DNA of 64,000 bases from Watersipora subatra (lineage: Eukaryota; Bryozoa; Gymnolaemata; Cheilostomatida; Watersiporidae): NCBI RefSeq assembly GCF_963576615.1, contig NC_088708.1:4030001-4094000 (forward strand), read 5' to 3'. This document shows, in pieces, positions 12,901 to 25,389 of this stretch (position 1 is the stretch's first letter; every line of letters starts with the position of its first letter). The notes beneath the pieces are model-generated. The model was not told the DNA's origin. It ran no database searches and worked only from the letters and a program-made list of their open reading frames with translations. A program made the position numbers and the translations under genes.

Positions 12901-15900
12901 TTATTACCAGCGCAACGCTGGGTAGCACAGCCAGTATCTCTATATATTAGAGTGGTTTGTTTCTATTCGATGAATTTTGTTAGAATGGTATTTCTGTTCT
13001 AAAATACACGAAGAATGAGCTTTCGATAGAAGATGGATGGGATGTCTATAGGATGATTATGGGATGTCTAAGAACATCTACAACAAATTTTTCATTATTT
13101 TCATTGAATCATGACTAAAATTTCAATTGGTGAAGTTATGTAATTTCTCTGTACACACAATTCTGGATTTGGCTGATAACAGATATAATTCCACCAGCAA
13201 ATGTAAGCCCTTCTATTCTGAACCACTTTATCAAGTTCAGAAGTGCATGTTTATTGATCAATCATCTAATATAATCCTTTATGTAAAGACATGGCTGGTA
13301 AAACAGTGGGTGACAGCAAATAATCACCTATATCTCATTGTGTTTAGCACAATGCGTAGGCAACCCTGACTACTATACATAGAAACAGTAAATATTTACC
13401 TGCACATGAACCACCGTCCAATCAAGATGAAGTATCATCTCAGTGACCATTTTTTTTGAGTTTAGAATAGAAACTTCAGGAGATCTCGCTGCCAGATGTA
13501 GCGCCGTCTGATTATGGGTGTTTTTCTGGCCAAGGTTGCTAAGGGGGAGTAGAATTGCAATGGCCTCATTGCAGGCATGTTCACAGGCTATGTGAAGGGC
13601 GGTATAACCTCTGTAGTCCTAAAGCAAATACAGCATACAAATGTCAATAATGTTCTCAGCCGGATACTTTTTATAAAGCTCATGTGTATCAAGTAAGTAT
13701 CTGAGCTAACATCAAAATTGATTTTGTACAGCCATTCATTCTCCCTCCCAATCAGATTCTACAAAAACCATTTCTGCTGAAGTATTTTGAAAATTACTCA
13801 GTGTATCTGAATCATGTTGTGATTTAATGATGGAGAAAGATATTTGATAACCATCGTTACCATACCATATTTGCATCTTACAACTACAGCAGATCTTCGT
13901 AGCCTACTAATAACTATTCTATCTTGTGATTGGCTGTGCACTAACTACCACACGTCTGGCTTTGTTCTACTATCCTTAACAGGTTCTGTATAACTTGATT
14001 ATGGTTCAGCCGTTAGAAACTACTGAAGTAGTGCTGGAAGTAGTGAGTGCTGTAGTGCTGGTGAGTAGGCTGGAAAGAACACCCTGCAGTAATAACTTCT
14101 CAAACTACCGGAACTAGCAAAGTGTAGCTATTCACTAAAGCGCATCTCTTTTAAACCCCTTAATTCAGGGCTAGTCGTGCTGGTTATGAACTCGGCAAAT
14201 GCGCATTCTCGATCCAATTGAAAACACACACCCAGCTTTGTAAGACCAAAATATTGCATGGTCAACCGTAGATGAATGCCTGCATGACTAATGCTATTCT
14301 CAATTGGTGCATACCGGTAGCTCAAATGATTACATAATGCTTGTGGCAACCATTCACAGCGCAACGACCTTATCAGATAAGCTGAGAGGGACGTTTTACC
14401 TGGGCGCGACACAGGGACTCCGTGGCATACTTTCTCAGTGTCACAGCCTGATTATGTTTGGCGGCTATATGAATAAATGTACTCTCATCGTCGTCTACAC
14501 CAAATGGGTCAATGTTCATCTCTATAAGGAAGTCTATTATCTCCGTATCACCTATGAATGAAACACATGATCTTAGGGCCAATAGAGTGATAGATGAGAG
14601 TTGTCTACTGAACAATAAGTGATTTTGTTAATCTTATGGTAAACTGAGTTTAATCAACCCAAGTTTAATTGAGCAAGTAATAACTCACCCATCGATGCTG
14701 CCGCATGAAGCGGTGTTATACCCGGTGGTAAGACAAGTCGTAATAACTCACCCATCGATGCTGCCGCATGAAGCGGTGTTATACCCGGTGGTAAGACAAG
14801 TAGTAATAACTCATCCATCAGTGCTGCCGCATGAAGCGGTGTTATACTCGTTGGTAAGACAAGTAATAATAACTCACCCATCGATGCTGCCGCATGAAGC
14901 GGTGTTATACCCGGTGGTAAGACAAGTAGTAATAACTCACCCATCAATGATGCCGCATGAAGCGGTGTTATACCCGGTGGTAAGACAAGTAGTAATAACT
15001 CACCCATCGATGCTGCCGCATGAAGCGGTGTTATACCCGGTGGTAAGACAAGTAATAATAACTCACCCATCAATGATGCCGCATGAAGCGGTGTTATACC
15101 CGGTGGTAAGACAAGTAGTAATAACTCACCCATCGATGCTGCCGCATGAAGCGGTGTTATACCCGGTGGTAAGACAAGTAATAATAACTCACCCATCGAT
15201 GCTGCCGCATGAAGCGGTGTTATACCCGGTGGTAAGACAAGTAGTAATAACTCACCCATCGATGCTGCCGCATGAAGCGGTGTTATACCCGGTGGTAAGA
15301 CAAGTAATAATAACTCACCCATCAATGATGCCGCATGAAGCGGTGTTATACCCGGTGGTAAGACAAGTAATAATAACTCACCCATCAATGATGCCGCATG
15401 AAGCGGTGTTATACCTCGTGGTAAGACAAGTAGTAATAACTCACCCATCGATGCTACCGCGTGAAGCGGTGTTATACCCGGTGGTAAGACAAGTAATAAT
15501 AACTCACCCATCGATGCTGCCGCATGAAACTGTGTTATACCCGGTGGTAAGAGAAGTAATAATAACTCACCCATCGATGCTGCCGCATGAAGCGGCGTTA
15601 TACCCGGTGGTAAGACAAGTTTTGGAGATTTGGTGAATTTTGAAGAAGCTAGATGAGACAACTCATGCAATGATTTCTTATGTCCAGCTTCTGATGCACT
15701 TTCAGCAGCCATGTTGGTGGCTACGTGGTCAACGAGAGCCTAGAAGGATAAAATATTTATTATTTTTTAAAGATAAAGATTGACCTTTCTTGAAACAACA
15801 TTGGTAACAGTTCTCTTACCATCATTAGCTTGGCGTTCTTCTGTTCGAGCGCGTAGTCCCAGACACCCTTGCCAGCAGCATTTCTGTGGTTAAAATCAGC

Positions 15901-18900
15901 ACCCCATTGTGCTAAAAAGACAACTACACGATGCTGTCCGTGGGAGGCAGCGAGCAGTAGTGCGTTGTTTCCTTGGTCATCGAGTGTATTAACTGCAGCA
16001 CCTGCAATATGCCAGATAAATGATCAGTTTGTAAAGCTAGAAAACATTTTATCTAAGTCGGTCTACAAGGCCAACCTATATCCTATAGTGAATGGGTAAA
16101 CCTTTAAAATATGATTCTTGTAAAGCAGAAATAACCTCCCTTATGCTGATCTCCACTTCATGCCTGAATCAATTACAAAATAAAAGCTCAAAAAATGATT
16201 GAGATTTTATGTCGGCAGCTGATAATACTGTCTCTCCTTTGACCTAAGGCAACAACTATGATCACCGGGCAAAGGATTGAGTCATTGTGGATTTCGTGCT
16301 TAATCAGGTTACTATTAGTTGGTGTATGTAAACTCTATTCTAGATGAGAGCCAGGCTATCGATTTATGTACTCAGTTATGTATCATGAGATATGATTTTC
16401 AAGCTGAATTGGTGAGACATGATGGATAGAAGTGTTGAAGCAAGCACCAGCGTACAAGACAGAGTACCAGTTCTTTGGAAATGTCTGCTAAACACAGCAG
16501 AGGGTACAAAAGAAAGACTTTACCCGTGTTGTCCAAGCTGCTTAGCAAGAGTCTAGTAACTATCATAGACAGGAAGTGTTGGCAGGTATTAATAAGCTCT
16601 TTCGTTGAAACATGTCTTACAGATTTCTGTTCCTAGGAAATAGATGAAAATTAGTACAATGACTAACCGGCATCGAGGAGATGTGCGACTATGTCAAGGC
16701 AGCCTTCGACAGCTGCAAAGTGCAAAGCTGTATGGCCACTTTTCATTCGCTTGTTTATGTCAGCCTTATGCTGAATAAGCAGTTTGACTATTTCTGTGAA
16801 ACCCATAGCGGAGGCTGCAATTATCGGGCAAACAAGTCCAAGACGCCGTTCTATGTTAATATTGATGCCTTTACTCTTTGTCAGTAATATCTACAAAATA
16901 TATTATAGTAAAATCTTGTGAGTTCACACCCAACCCTTTTAGGTATGCTATACTAAAATCTAAAAATGCAATCAGGAACAATTGGATAGATAATATGACA
17001 GCTGACGTAATAAGTATAACCAGTAGTTGTCGGCATCTGATTGGCTTTCGGAAAAGTTAATTTTAAGCTGATTAAAACATCAAGACTAAATATGGTTAGA
17101 AAACTTCAATTTCACAAAGCATTCTCAACCATCTATATATATAAATCTCAAAGTTCGTGTGTCGTCTGTGTGTGTTTTGGTTTCTCCGGCTACAGCTACT
17201 AAAATCTAGGAATGAAATATCCATTTCATGCTGGATTTGATCTCAGAACCTCCCGTTCACCAGGCAAATATCTTACCAATTAAGCTACATGAGATGCATA
17301 GAATTGTGAAGGTATGCGGGTGAAATGCTGCGCGGCATGTCATTTTATGCTTGCTCTCATGGCTCTTATTAGTAAGTTTAGCAATACTAGCTCACTCAAA
17401 TTAGTCATTGGCAATGTGCTAGACTAATGGCAAGTGGCAGGCAACTACATCACCTGCCAATCTTTATAAGCCATTTTTATTAGCCAAGCAAGGCCGGGCA
17501 ATTGGTGAGTTTAATATACATTATATACATGTATACTACATCCACACCTCAGCATTGACCTTCAATAATGCCCTTGGTAATTATTCTCTTGCGTCCTGTT
17601 TAGTAAAGTTTAAACTTTCAGGAGCAGCGAGTTTGAAAAAACAAGTAGCCATTTTATATGACCAAATAAATCAAATAAATACGGTTGACAAAATAATAAC
17701 TATTAACAATATATTACTTACCCTCACCACTTCAGTATGCCCGTTTCTACAAGCCCAGTGCAAAGCACTTGAACCTTTGTCGTTTTGCCCATTCACATTA
17801 GCCCCGAGCTCAATGAGAAGCTTTACTGTCATTGGTCTGTTATCATTAGCTGCCCATAGTATGGGCAGGTCTCCTTTCTCATTGGGAAGATCAACGGGCA
17901 TCCCACAGTCTTGGATAAAGTATCTGACCAGCTCTGCATGTACATTTATATATACTAAAGAGATACTATCTATGTCTGTGTCAATTCATTACTTTATAGG
18001 TTGCAGAAACTTTATCTAAATGCATAAAAATGTAGCCGTTATTAGTTTAATATGAAAGCTTGCGACACACTCTTAGCTGGTAAATCAAGGAGATGATTAA
18101 CTCAGTTTAAATCAGCCATCATGTAAGCTCACCTAGCCTGGGCATGGCTCTCTTGGGGGTGGGAAGAGAGAGAGCCATGCCCAGGCTAAAGCTCACACGT
18201 TGTAGGACTTTTTATCAAAGCCTCATTTCTGCTGAACAATTTTATTGGTCATTATCAAGGGCTTTATGAAGATGATGAGCAAATTACGTTATAAATGAGC
18301 TAGATAAGAGAATGGCTGATGTTCATTAATGAATGACGTTGACAATAGATGAGATAAGGCACATTATAGTAAGTAGCCCATTGAAACTCAACAAACTTGT
18401 CCATTGAAGCGAATTATGTAAATATGCAATGTCTTCATGAGATGTCACCTGATGTACCAGTGATGACAACCTGAGCAAGGTGCTCATCAACTATTTCACA
18501 CAACCAATCAGCCCTAAACTCAATTCCTCAGCACTGTAATAAACAAGCATCTACTTGCCCTCTACACATAATAAGCTGGGCTTATAAATATATTATTATG
18601 CAACTGCAGGATTATCACATAAAATTAAAAAGTTTTTTATCTTTTTCACACCATTCTTTTCTTACCATTGTTGCCTTCCTTGGCTGCCATGTGCAGACAG
18701 GTGAGAGGACGCGGGCGCTGACCTTCAGGCACTATGACTGTTTTCATATTCAACAGCTTCACCCTTAGGTTCTTATCACATATACTGTTCACCAGGAGCT
18801 TTGCTGCCTCTACGTGCCCTTTATCAGTGGCCATATGTAATACGGAGTATGACGACTTTTTACCACCAACTGTCACCTAAAGGAGAGGCAGTAAGAAGAG

Positions 18901-21157
18901 TGACGATGGTTGAAGGTGTATGGAAGCGTGTCATGGGAGAATAACTAAAATCACGAACAGTTGCGCACAACAGCTTTATAAAACTAATGACTGATGCATT
19001 GATTCTATGGAACAAGAAATTCTTATCGTATTCGCTGCTGCCATTAAACCAAAAATTAAGTTAACTAGCGGAAAACGGACAAAAATATTCTGAGGAGAAG
19101 TTATTGAAGTTCTATGAAGCAAATTAAATGGTTAAATTTCTTCTTCATAAAACTGCACAACTCATAGAAGAGTGTGAGACGAACCCGCTGGCAAGTGCAT
19201 ATCTGATCATCTCCCAAAGCCCGCACAAGCAAGCTTATCATAACCATGTTGACAGTGTCTTTACTCAGAGCGCGGTGTAAAGGCGTTTCCATTGTTTTAG
19301 GTTCTGCAAGCTGATTCATGTCTCCCCTGCTCTTCATGAGATCCCCAATGACTTGCTTAAGACTAGAGACATCTTCACTTTCCACCGACTGGAAGACTTT
19401 TAACCGTATCTGAAGAGAGAGAAGAAAGTGTAAGCAAGAGAGAAGAGGAAAGCAACAAAAATAAATGAAATGCTTTAAAAATGACGCTCTAAGGGCAAAA
19501 GTAGACAAACTTTGATACTCGTTAGTTTGACTTAGAAAAACTGTAAGAAATTATTGAAGCATTTGATTTTTGGCATCCAAATTAAGAGTAGGGTCGCTGC
19601 CAGAGCAAACATATTAAAGTCTTGTGCTCATTCATAGGATGTGCAGCAATTGCCTTTTGCTAAAAACAATTTATAACTGCACCATTCACCGGCAATAAAT
19701 AGAGGAGTGGTCAAGTCGTATACCATGTTCTTGCTGTCAGTTTACGCATTCGAGTGCCTAGCAACAAAGAATTTGAAAAACTGTGTTATACAATGAGAGT
19801 TGCTAAAATATTTACATCTTGTTCATCTACATCTCACTGGTGAAAGTGAAAAGCCATAGTATGCATGTACATGTGAGTGCAATAGAACAGTGCTATTCTC
19901 AAGTTTGAGAAGTAAGTACAGACAGCATGTACTCAATCATGTTGCTAACAGATGTATGTCTCGTCGGGTGTCAGTGATCTCGTTGCACTCTCATGACATT
20001 AGACTATCGAGTCAAATGCGGTCACAACAATCTTTGCAGTGCATATCAAGGTCAGGGACACCTCATGCTATAGTCTTATAGCATTTAAGTGGGTGTGAGC
20101 TAATACAGCATTCTCTACAAATAAATCACTCAACCTGTCAAGATCCGGATTCCGTTGCGACACGGATCTTACCTATACAACACAACATACCTGCTCATAA
20201 TCAAGGCCTTCTTTCTCGGCAACTTCACTGACTGTGGTTGAGATTTGTGGCAGCTGAACAGCCATTTTTTTGTTCTTGTTGTCAATAAATTTTTGCATGG
20301 TTTTCTCCATGATCTGGAAAAGACACCCATCACTAATATACCATACAATGTTGTACTATATTTACACAATGCCTACACGTATCAACTGTTAAATAAAGAA
20401 ATTCCCAGCTGACTACATATAAGCATATGTAAAAAGTTTGACCATATAAGGTAAAAAAGAATTTGGTAGAGTAATTTATAAATAGACAGGACTATGAAGA
20501 ACAGTGTAGCTCTATGGTGTATACACTAGAGAAATGAGAGCGGTTTACATCTTATGACTTGTGAGAAGTAAATACTGTCACAGTCCTTTCAGCGGTTGCT
20601 TCACAATTCACTTAGCCTGAGGGCAAACAAGGATTGTTGGTGTAATTTGAATAGCAGTTCACAACGCAAAGGATGCATTACTTTGCAACAGTTAAAAAAT
20701 TTGTAATAAGTATCTCTGCTAATCAGCCCAGTTATTGGGCACCAATGGAATACATTATCATAAATAATGGAGATAAAAGGTTAGTGAGCAGCCAATCGTC
20801 TTCTACACTAGCACAGCAAGAGTTGATGGAACAGAGAACTATGCACGTGCAATGCAGAGTTTAAACTAAGAAAGCTTGTGAATAAGCGAAGTCATTTCAC
20901 TAGCACCCAAACCTGAGCTTACCTGACGTTCCTTGAAGGATAAAGCAGAGCAATTTTAAAGCATATATATGTATTATATATATATATAAACTGAGAAAAA
21001 GAATAGTGCAATATAAATCACTGTTACAGAAGTGCAAACTATTCTTTACCTTTTCTTCTTGCTCTGTTATTTGAGACTGTCTGTTTCTTCTCATGGCGAG
21101 CAGAGCCTTAAAGTCTCCATCTAGACTGTCAGGGTTGCTAGTTGTGAAGTCCTCCAT
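6986..21157 (-). CDS. TRPA: TRPA-type ankyrin-repeat cation channel, complete, 14 exons, 1281 aa
   Basis: Minus-strand exons are 21157-21050 (ATG), 20313-20191, 19409-19185, 18876-18666, 17933-17722, 16890-16668, 16001-15820, 15739-15571, 14551-14400, 13618-13400, 11275-11152, 10835-10570, 9135-8949 and 8430-6986 (stop). All phases agree and the total is 3846 nt. Residues from about 100 to 800 are ankyrin repeats (SVLHMATDKGH, SALHWACRNGH, TALHFAAVEG, TPLHAAASMG, TALHIACEHA, SPLHLAAKY). The last exon alone encodes the whole channel: S1 near 910-933, S2 953-974, S3 1001-1025, S4 1035-1055, S5 1073-1096, a pore loop with FNWMIGMDDF near 1113-1122, and S6 with LINLLIAMM near 1155-1163. A C-terminal coiled coil follows (about 1220-1265), as in the TRPA1 tetramer. 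TRPA channels sense irritants or temperature at the plasma membrane. Whether this is TRPA1 itself or a basal TRPA paralogue cannot be settled here. Exon 8 ends in an amplified splice-donor array. Confidence 0.92.
9424..9645 (+). repeat. 16-bp minisatellite, about 14 copies
   Basis: Unit CCAAGTACAGTCAAAG with small variants, inside the TRPA intron between exons 12 and 13. Short open frames across it arise from the repeat. Confidence 0.9.
10889..11100 (+). repeat. 37-bp minisatellite, about 6 copies
   Basis: The unit runs from GCTGTACTGAGACATG through AGTAGGAAACTCTGAA. It lies in the TRPA intron between exons 11 and 12 and starts about 55 bp upstream (in the sense of the gene) of the exon 12 acceptor, without including it. 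Confidence 0.9.
11280..12330. other. TRPA intron sequence without recognised features
   Basis: This is the first part of the intron between exons 10 and 11. It is AT-rich, and I found no repeat array, exon-like frame or RNA gene in it. Confidence 0.5.
12335..12430 (+). mobile_element. 5' fragment of the Helitron-like family
   Basis: The words TATTTCTCAAAGTATGT, GTCGTCTGTCTGTC and GGCTATAGCTATTA match the first 90 bp of the copies at 12556 and 17132. The match then stops, so this is a truncated copy in a TRPA intron. Confidence 0.5.
12556..12940 (+). mobile_element. Helitron-like non-autonomous element with an antisense tRNA-like core (copy A)
   Basis: It starts with a TATATATTTCTCAAAG-type 5' end and finishes in GCGCAACGCTGGGTAGCACAG, the GC-rich hairpin-like sequence typical of Helitron 3' ends, here with a decayed CTAGT terminus. 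On the minus strand, 12630-12710 reads as a tRNA-like segment with an A box (GTGGCCTATTGGGTAGGG) and a B box (GAGGTCAAATCACC). It lies in the TRPA intron between exons 10 and 11. Copies B (17132) and C (56409) share the same order of parts. Confidence 0.6.
14683..15633 (-). repeat. 63-bp minisatellite made of exon end plus 5' splice site, about 15 copies
   Basis: On the TRPA sense strand each unit is about 50 nt homologous to the end of exon 8 (from ACTTGTCTTACC to GCAGCATCGATGG) followed by the first 13 nt of the intron (GTGAGTTATTATT). The copy nearest 15600 is the exon itself. The 14 others lie downstream of the first donor. The unit is 21 codons long and free of stops, so the exon frame stays open through the array to a stop near 14654. 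Variation between copies is small, which points to recent amplification. Confidence 0.95.
17132..17509 (+). mobile_element. Helitron-like element with an antisense tRNA-like core (copy B)
   Basis: It begins TCTATATATATAAATCTCAA directly after an A, as expected for a Helitron 5' end, and ends in a GCAAGGCCGGGCAATTGG segment resembling the 3' hairpin. The minus strand of 17230-17300 holds a tRNA-like A box (GTAGCTTAATTGGTAAGA) and B box (GAGATCAAATCCAG). It sits in the TRPA intron between exons 5 and 6. Confidence 0.6.
18134..18188. repeat. Perfect 19-bp inverted repeat with 17-nt loop
   Basis: TAGCCTGGGCATGGCTCTC and its exact reverse complement flank a G/A-rich loop, inside the TRPA intron between exons 4 and 5. 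The arms are much more GC-rich than the surrounding intron. Confidence 0.9.
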
Positions 21158-21199
21158 TGCGAGTCTTTTAAAGCAGTAATATAAAGATGAAAAAGCTTT

Positions 21200-24100
21200 A
21201 AGATGAAACTACCTAAATGCTATTCAAACCATAATCAGTTTTGGTAATAATTATTGCGAAGACTGTCAAATATTAGAACTGCACTGCATCATTGCGGTGC
21301 AATACGCAGTAATTTTGCAGTGCGTTGCAACTTTCTAATGTGCAATTGATATTTCCTGCGACTGCAACTGTGCTACTATTGCAAATTTCCCAATGTGATC
21401 TACTGCACATTTACTTCTAAAACACATAACTTAGCAAATTCTGCAAACCCAGCAATTCAGGCATACTGTGAATGCGCATTGTTCAAAGTTTGAAACTGCA
21501 CTTGTACTGTAACTGTGCATTAATATAAAGTTGATAATGTGGATCAACCGACACTGTTGACTTTCCAAGCATTTGTACTGCGAGTTCATTCTTACTGTGT
21601 TACTATACTTTGCTCAAAGTTCTCATCACAATTAATGATGCTTGAAAATTTAAAACAGAACTGGATTACATACACAGCTTCAGCTTTGATTGCCTCTAGT
21701 AATTACCATCGACTAATTGAATTTGTGCTCCTATATCTTGTAACTTTTAACTCTCACATCATTTCAAAATAGGGAGTCGGGCACTACAATTATTCCAATA
21801 AAAATGGGGTCCTAGTAATGTATTCTCATTGCTATTATAAATTAGAACCATAACAGATTTGCATTTTAAACATATACCACAAGCTCATGGTGATCAATTT
21901 GTTTGCCGACTCATACTCAAGTCTAAGCAGTATTCACATCTTGCAATTGTTCTGTGGTTATGTCAAAGTCAACTCAATATTTGATTACTTGATGAGTTTT
22001 TTTGTAAATGTTATCAATGATATACAGCCTCCCTAGGGGGCTGTATATCATTGATGTTATGTGCATGCATGTAGAGTATAATGCAAACGTTTCTACTGTA
22101 TCTAGCACTGCTAAATGCGCATTAGCAACACTTACATTGCCTCCAGTGTAGTAGGTAATACCACTGCACCAATACTTCTTATTAGGCATTAAAAATAGTT
22201 ACCCTGCAGGTATAGTGCATACTGCACAGTAGTAAAAGTACACGATGCGCTTAGATCCCATAGGGACCCCATACTGCATGACTCGACATGCTTGCGACTG
22301 TACTGCTAGAGATCTAAGCAAACATTTACAGGAACTGAAAAACTCGTTTTACATTTGGGCATTGGTGAATAGTACTTAATGCACAGCTATGAATTTTTTA
22401 ATAGCTGCAACTCTGATTCTTGCATCAATAGCAGTTTTAAGCTCATTTTAGACCGTTATGCCTTTGTTGACCTTGGCGAGGTTTTTTGTAAAAATATATT
22501 TAATGAAATTGATTAGAGTAAGCTGCTTGTTTTGTTGGAACATTGTACCAAAAACACAAATGTATTATAAGATTAATAAGAAGCTTTTTCATGTAAACTT
22601 AAACTAAAAAGCTGTTAAAATCAAAAGTAGTTTTAAGCGGGAAAATAAGTTAATATTTATATTTTATTAGCTCAAACAATTGCGTGAAAATATACTTAAA
22701 CATTACCCAATACTGTATAGTTGCCAATGATTTAGTCCCATGAATGCTTGAATCTGACGCTGCATATATACAAAAAGCTACAATACGTTCATCAATATAT
22801 GCGTGCAGACCAATAATAAATAACAGCAGTGTTTGGCAGCAAGCAATAATAAAATACAAACCTGATTTTCTGATTTCCCTACTTCGAAAAGCTTACACCT
22901 TTTATGTTAAGCATCACATCTGCAAAACAATTCCGATTGCATCTTTAACTTCCTCACATTGGCATATTATACATATTTGTCGCCATTCCCGGAAAGCCGC
23001 AAGTAAGAAGATAGATCTAGCGCGTATAGGTTGCTCTAATACCATAGCAACGTTGCAACTGAAAACTTTTACAACTGACCAACTTATTGAACAAGACTAG
23101 CCAATACAATCAATACACAAACTATACGTCAATGGCTCTTCAAAATTCCCTTAGCAAATAATTCATATTTGTTCGCTAAAACATAGTTGCTGGCGGAAAC
23201 TATTCCTACGATCGTCAGGCACACCATAGACCTATTAACTATAATTACAATCGTATAGTTAATAGGGGCTATAAGCCACACGATCAATATTCGGTATAGA
23301 ACTAAGCGCGAGCTAACTAAACATAACCAGTGCGAAATGTTTTGCATGAGAAGATAACTTGAAAGTTTATCGTTTGAGTTACTTCCCAGCATGAAGTTTT
23401 AAGAGCTCTGGAAACAACACTACTAATGACAGGATTCTCAATATCTTGGATTTCTTCAAGGCAACTCAAATATCACATGTAATTTTGAGTGTGCTTTCAA
23501 ACTTTCTAAGCGAAAATAAACCGTTTACATTTGATAAAGTAACAGTATACCGATAGTGGTGAGGATGAAAAGATTTGTTAATGATTATTATTCTTAGCAT
23601 CAACAGAAGTTAATAAAATACATACAATTATAACACATTTAGTTAAAATTAGTTAAATGTCTTAAAAAATGTTTACCTCATGGTTGTTATTAAAAATTGA
23701 GAGCTTGGCATTAGTAGTAAATTAGCTAAGAAAACTGATATACAAATTAGAATTGCTCTAAATTATTCTCACAGCCTAAGATTGTTTTAATTTAAAAAAA
23801 TATTTCTAGTTCTATCACATCACAATTAAATAATAGCCTTAATATATGGTACTAGATGGCAGTGAATTCATGACACCTTATTTTCAAAAAACTAACAAAT
23901 AATTATGATCGGAGAAACCTCGGCCAGACACACTATTATTTTTTGGCTCACTCAAGCATAGCTGCATTTTTCTTCTCTTTTTGACTGCAGGATGGTCTAA
24001 GCGTTGAATTCTTTTAAAATCTGTTTAGTTGTATTGTTGGGGCTGCCTACATAGTCTTTAGCTGTCACGCCAAAAACAAACAGTTTCTAGCTGTAAGGCT

Positions 24101-24700
24101 ATGGATGAGTTTCCATGACTGCCTATAGAGTTTCCATGACTGCCTTATTTGCACTTCTATCTACACTCTTGCCATTGCCATCTAGCCATGCGTTATCCTA
24201 ATCAGTAAAGTTCATGCAAAAGTCAGTGGCTTATCTACCTATAGGGCAGTTCTATCTTTGCCCTTATCAGCCTTATTCACACCGACCAACTATAAAGAAA
24301 TAATGCTATTGAAATATGTTTCTAAATCACCACATATGGACTTTCTGAGCACGTTATATTTGCAAACTTTTATCCCTTCTTAATGCCAATGCTCTACTGT
24401 TTAGAAACATGCATCAGAGGTAAATAGCAGTGCATTGTTATAAGTATTGCATTCATTTAGCTACTGAGTGATGTATAGTACTGTGATTAACCTTTAACGA
24501 GGAGTTGTGTCACCGATGTTTCTCATTTTCAATATAGTTTTAAATTGAGAGCAATATCTTGTGCATGTGTTCTGAAACTACAAAATTTTTTATAGGATAT
24601 AGGCCTACAAAAAAAATTTGTAGTATGTTGTGCTCTATTATTCTATATTATACTATGCTATAGTATGCTATGGAGCGATGTACAATACTATGTTAACCTT
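21200..24700. other. AT-rich intergenic region upstream of TRPA; no gene recognised
   Basis: Short open frames here (for example 22744-23100) show no domain or splice context that I recognise. The stretch 21290-21560 is rich in TGCAGTG/TTGCAACT words and may be an old repeat. Two hairpins are listed separately or in the findings. The TRPA promoter should lie close above 21157, but I see no clear core motif. Confidence 0.4.
22013..22055. repeat. Perfect 17-bp inverted repeat hairpin
   Basis: ATCAATGATATACAGCC and its exact reverse complement surround the 9-nt loop TCCCTAGGG. It lies in intergenic DNA upstream of TRPA. It is too short and too perfect to argue for a microRNA precursor. Confidence 0.9.
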
Positions 24701-24711
24701 TTCGCATGACA

Positions 24712-25385
24712 CCGTACTATAATAGACTGCTGTACTGTCCCGCACTGTACCGGGCTGAACTTTACTGTCCTGTACTGTGCTGTATTGAGCTGTACTGCGC
24801 TTTACTGCGCTCTACTGCGCTTTACTGCGTTGTATTGCTCTGTGTTGCACTGTGCTGTACTGGACTGAACTGTGCTGTACTGTGCTGCACTGTGCTGTAC
24901 TGGGCTGAACTGTGCTGCACTGTGCTACTCTGTGACATACTGGGCTGCACTGTCCTGCGCTGCACTGTGCTGTTCTGTACTATACTGTCCTGTACTGTGC
25001 TATGCTGTGCTGTGCTGCACTGTGCTGGTCTGAACTGTGCTGTACTGTGTTGCACTGTGCTGGGCCGTACTATACTGTCCTGTACTGTGCTACGCTGTGC
25101 TGTACTGTACTGAGCTGCAGTGTGCTGCACTTTGCTGGGCTGAACTGAGCTGTACTGTGTTGCACTGTTCTGGGCTGAGTTGTAGTATACTATTCTGTAC
25201 CATGCTACACTGTGCTGTACTGTGCTGGGCTGCCCTGTGCTGGGCTGTACTCTACTGTCCTGTACTCTGCTGCATTGTGCTGAACTGCGCTGGGCTGTAC
25301 TGTGTAGTATTGTGCTGCACTGGGCTACACTGTGCTGTACTGTGCTATGCCAAACTATACTATGCTACTTAATGCTATACTATGC
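24712..25385 (+). repeat. Degenerate pentamer/decamer satellite (CTGTR), about 670 bp
   Basis: The whole stretch is built from CTGTA, CTGTG, CTGCA and CTGGG pentamers, often paired as TGCTGTACTG. It fades into a CTATACTATG form at both edges. Long frames on both strands, rich in Cys/Leu/Tyr or Gln/Ser/Thr, are caused by the 5-bp period. Confidence 0.9.
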
Positions 25386-25389
25386 TACC

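Noticed and set aside
22744-23100. 118-codon plus-strand frame upstream of TRPA
   Set aside because: No recognisable domain, weak start context and no neighbours in phase.
24706-25372. Cys/Leu/Tyr-rich frames on the CTGTR satellite
   Set aside because: Periodic pentamer DNA; no signal, domain or splice context.
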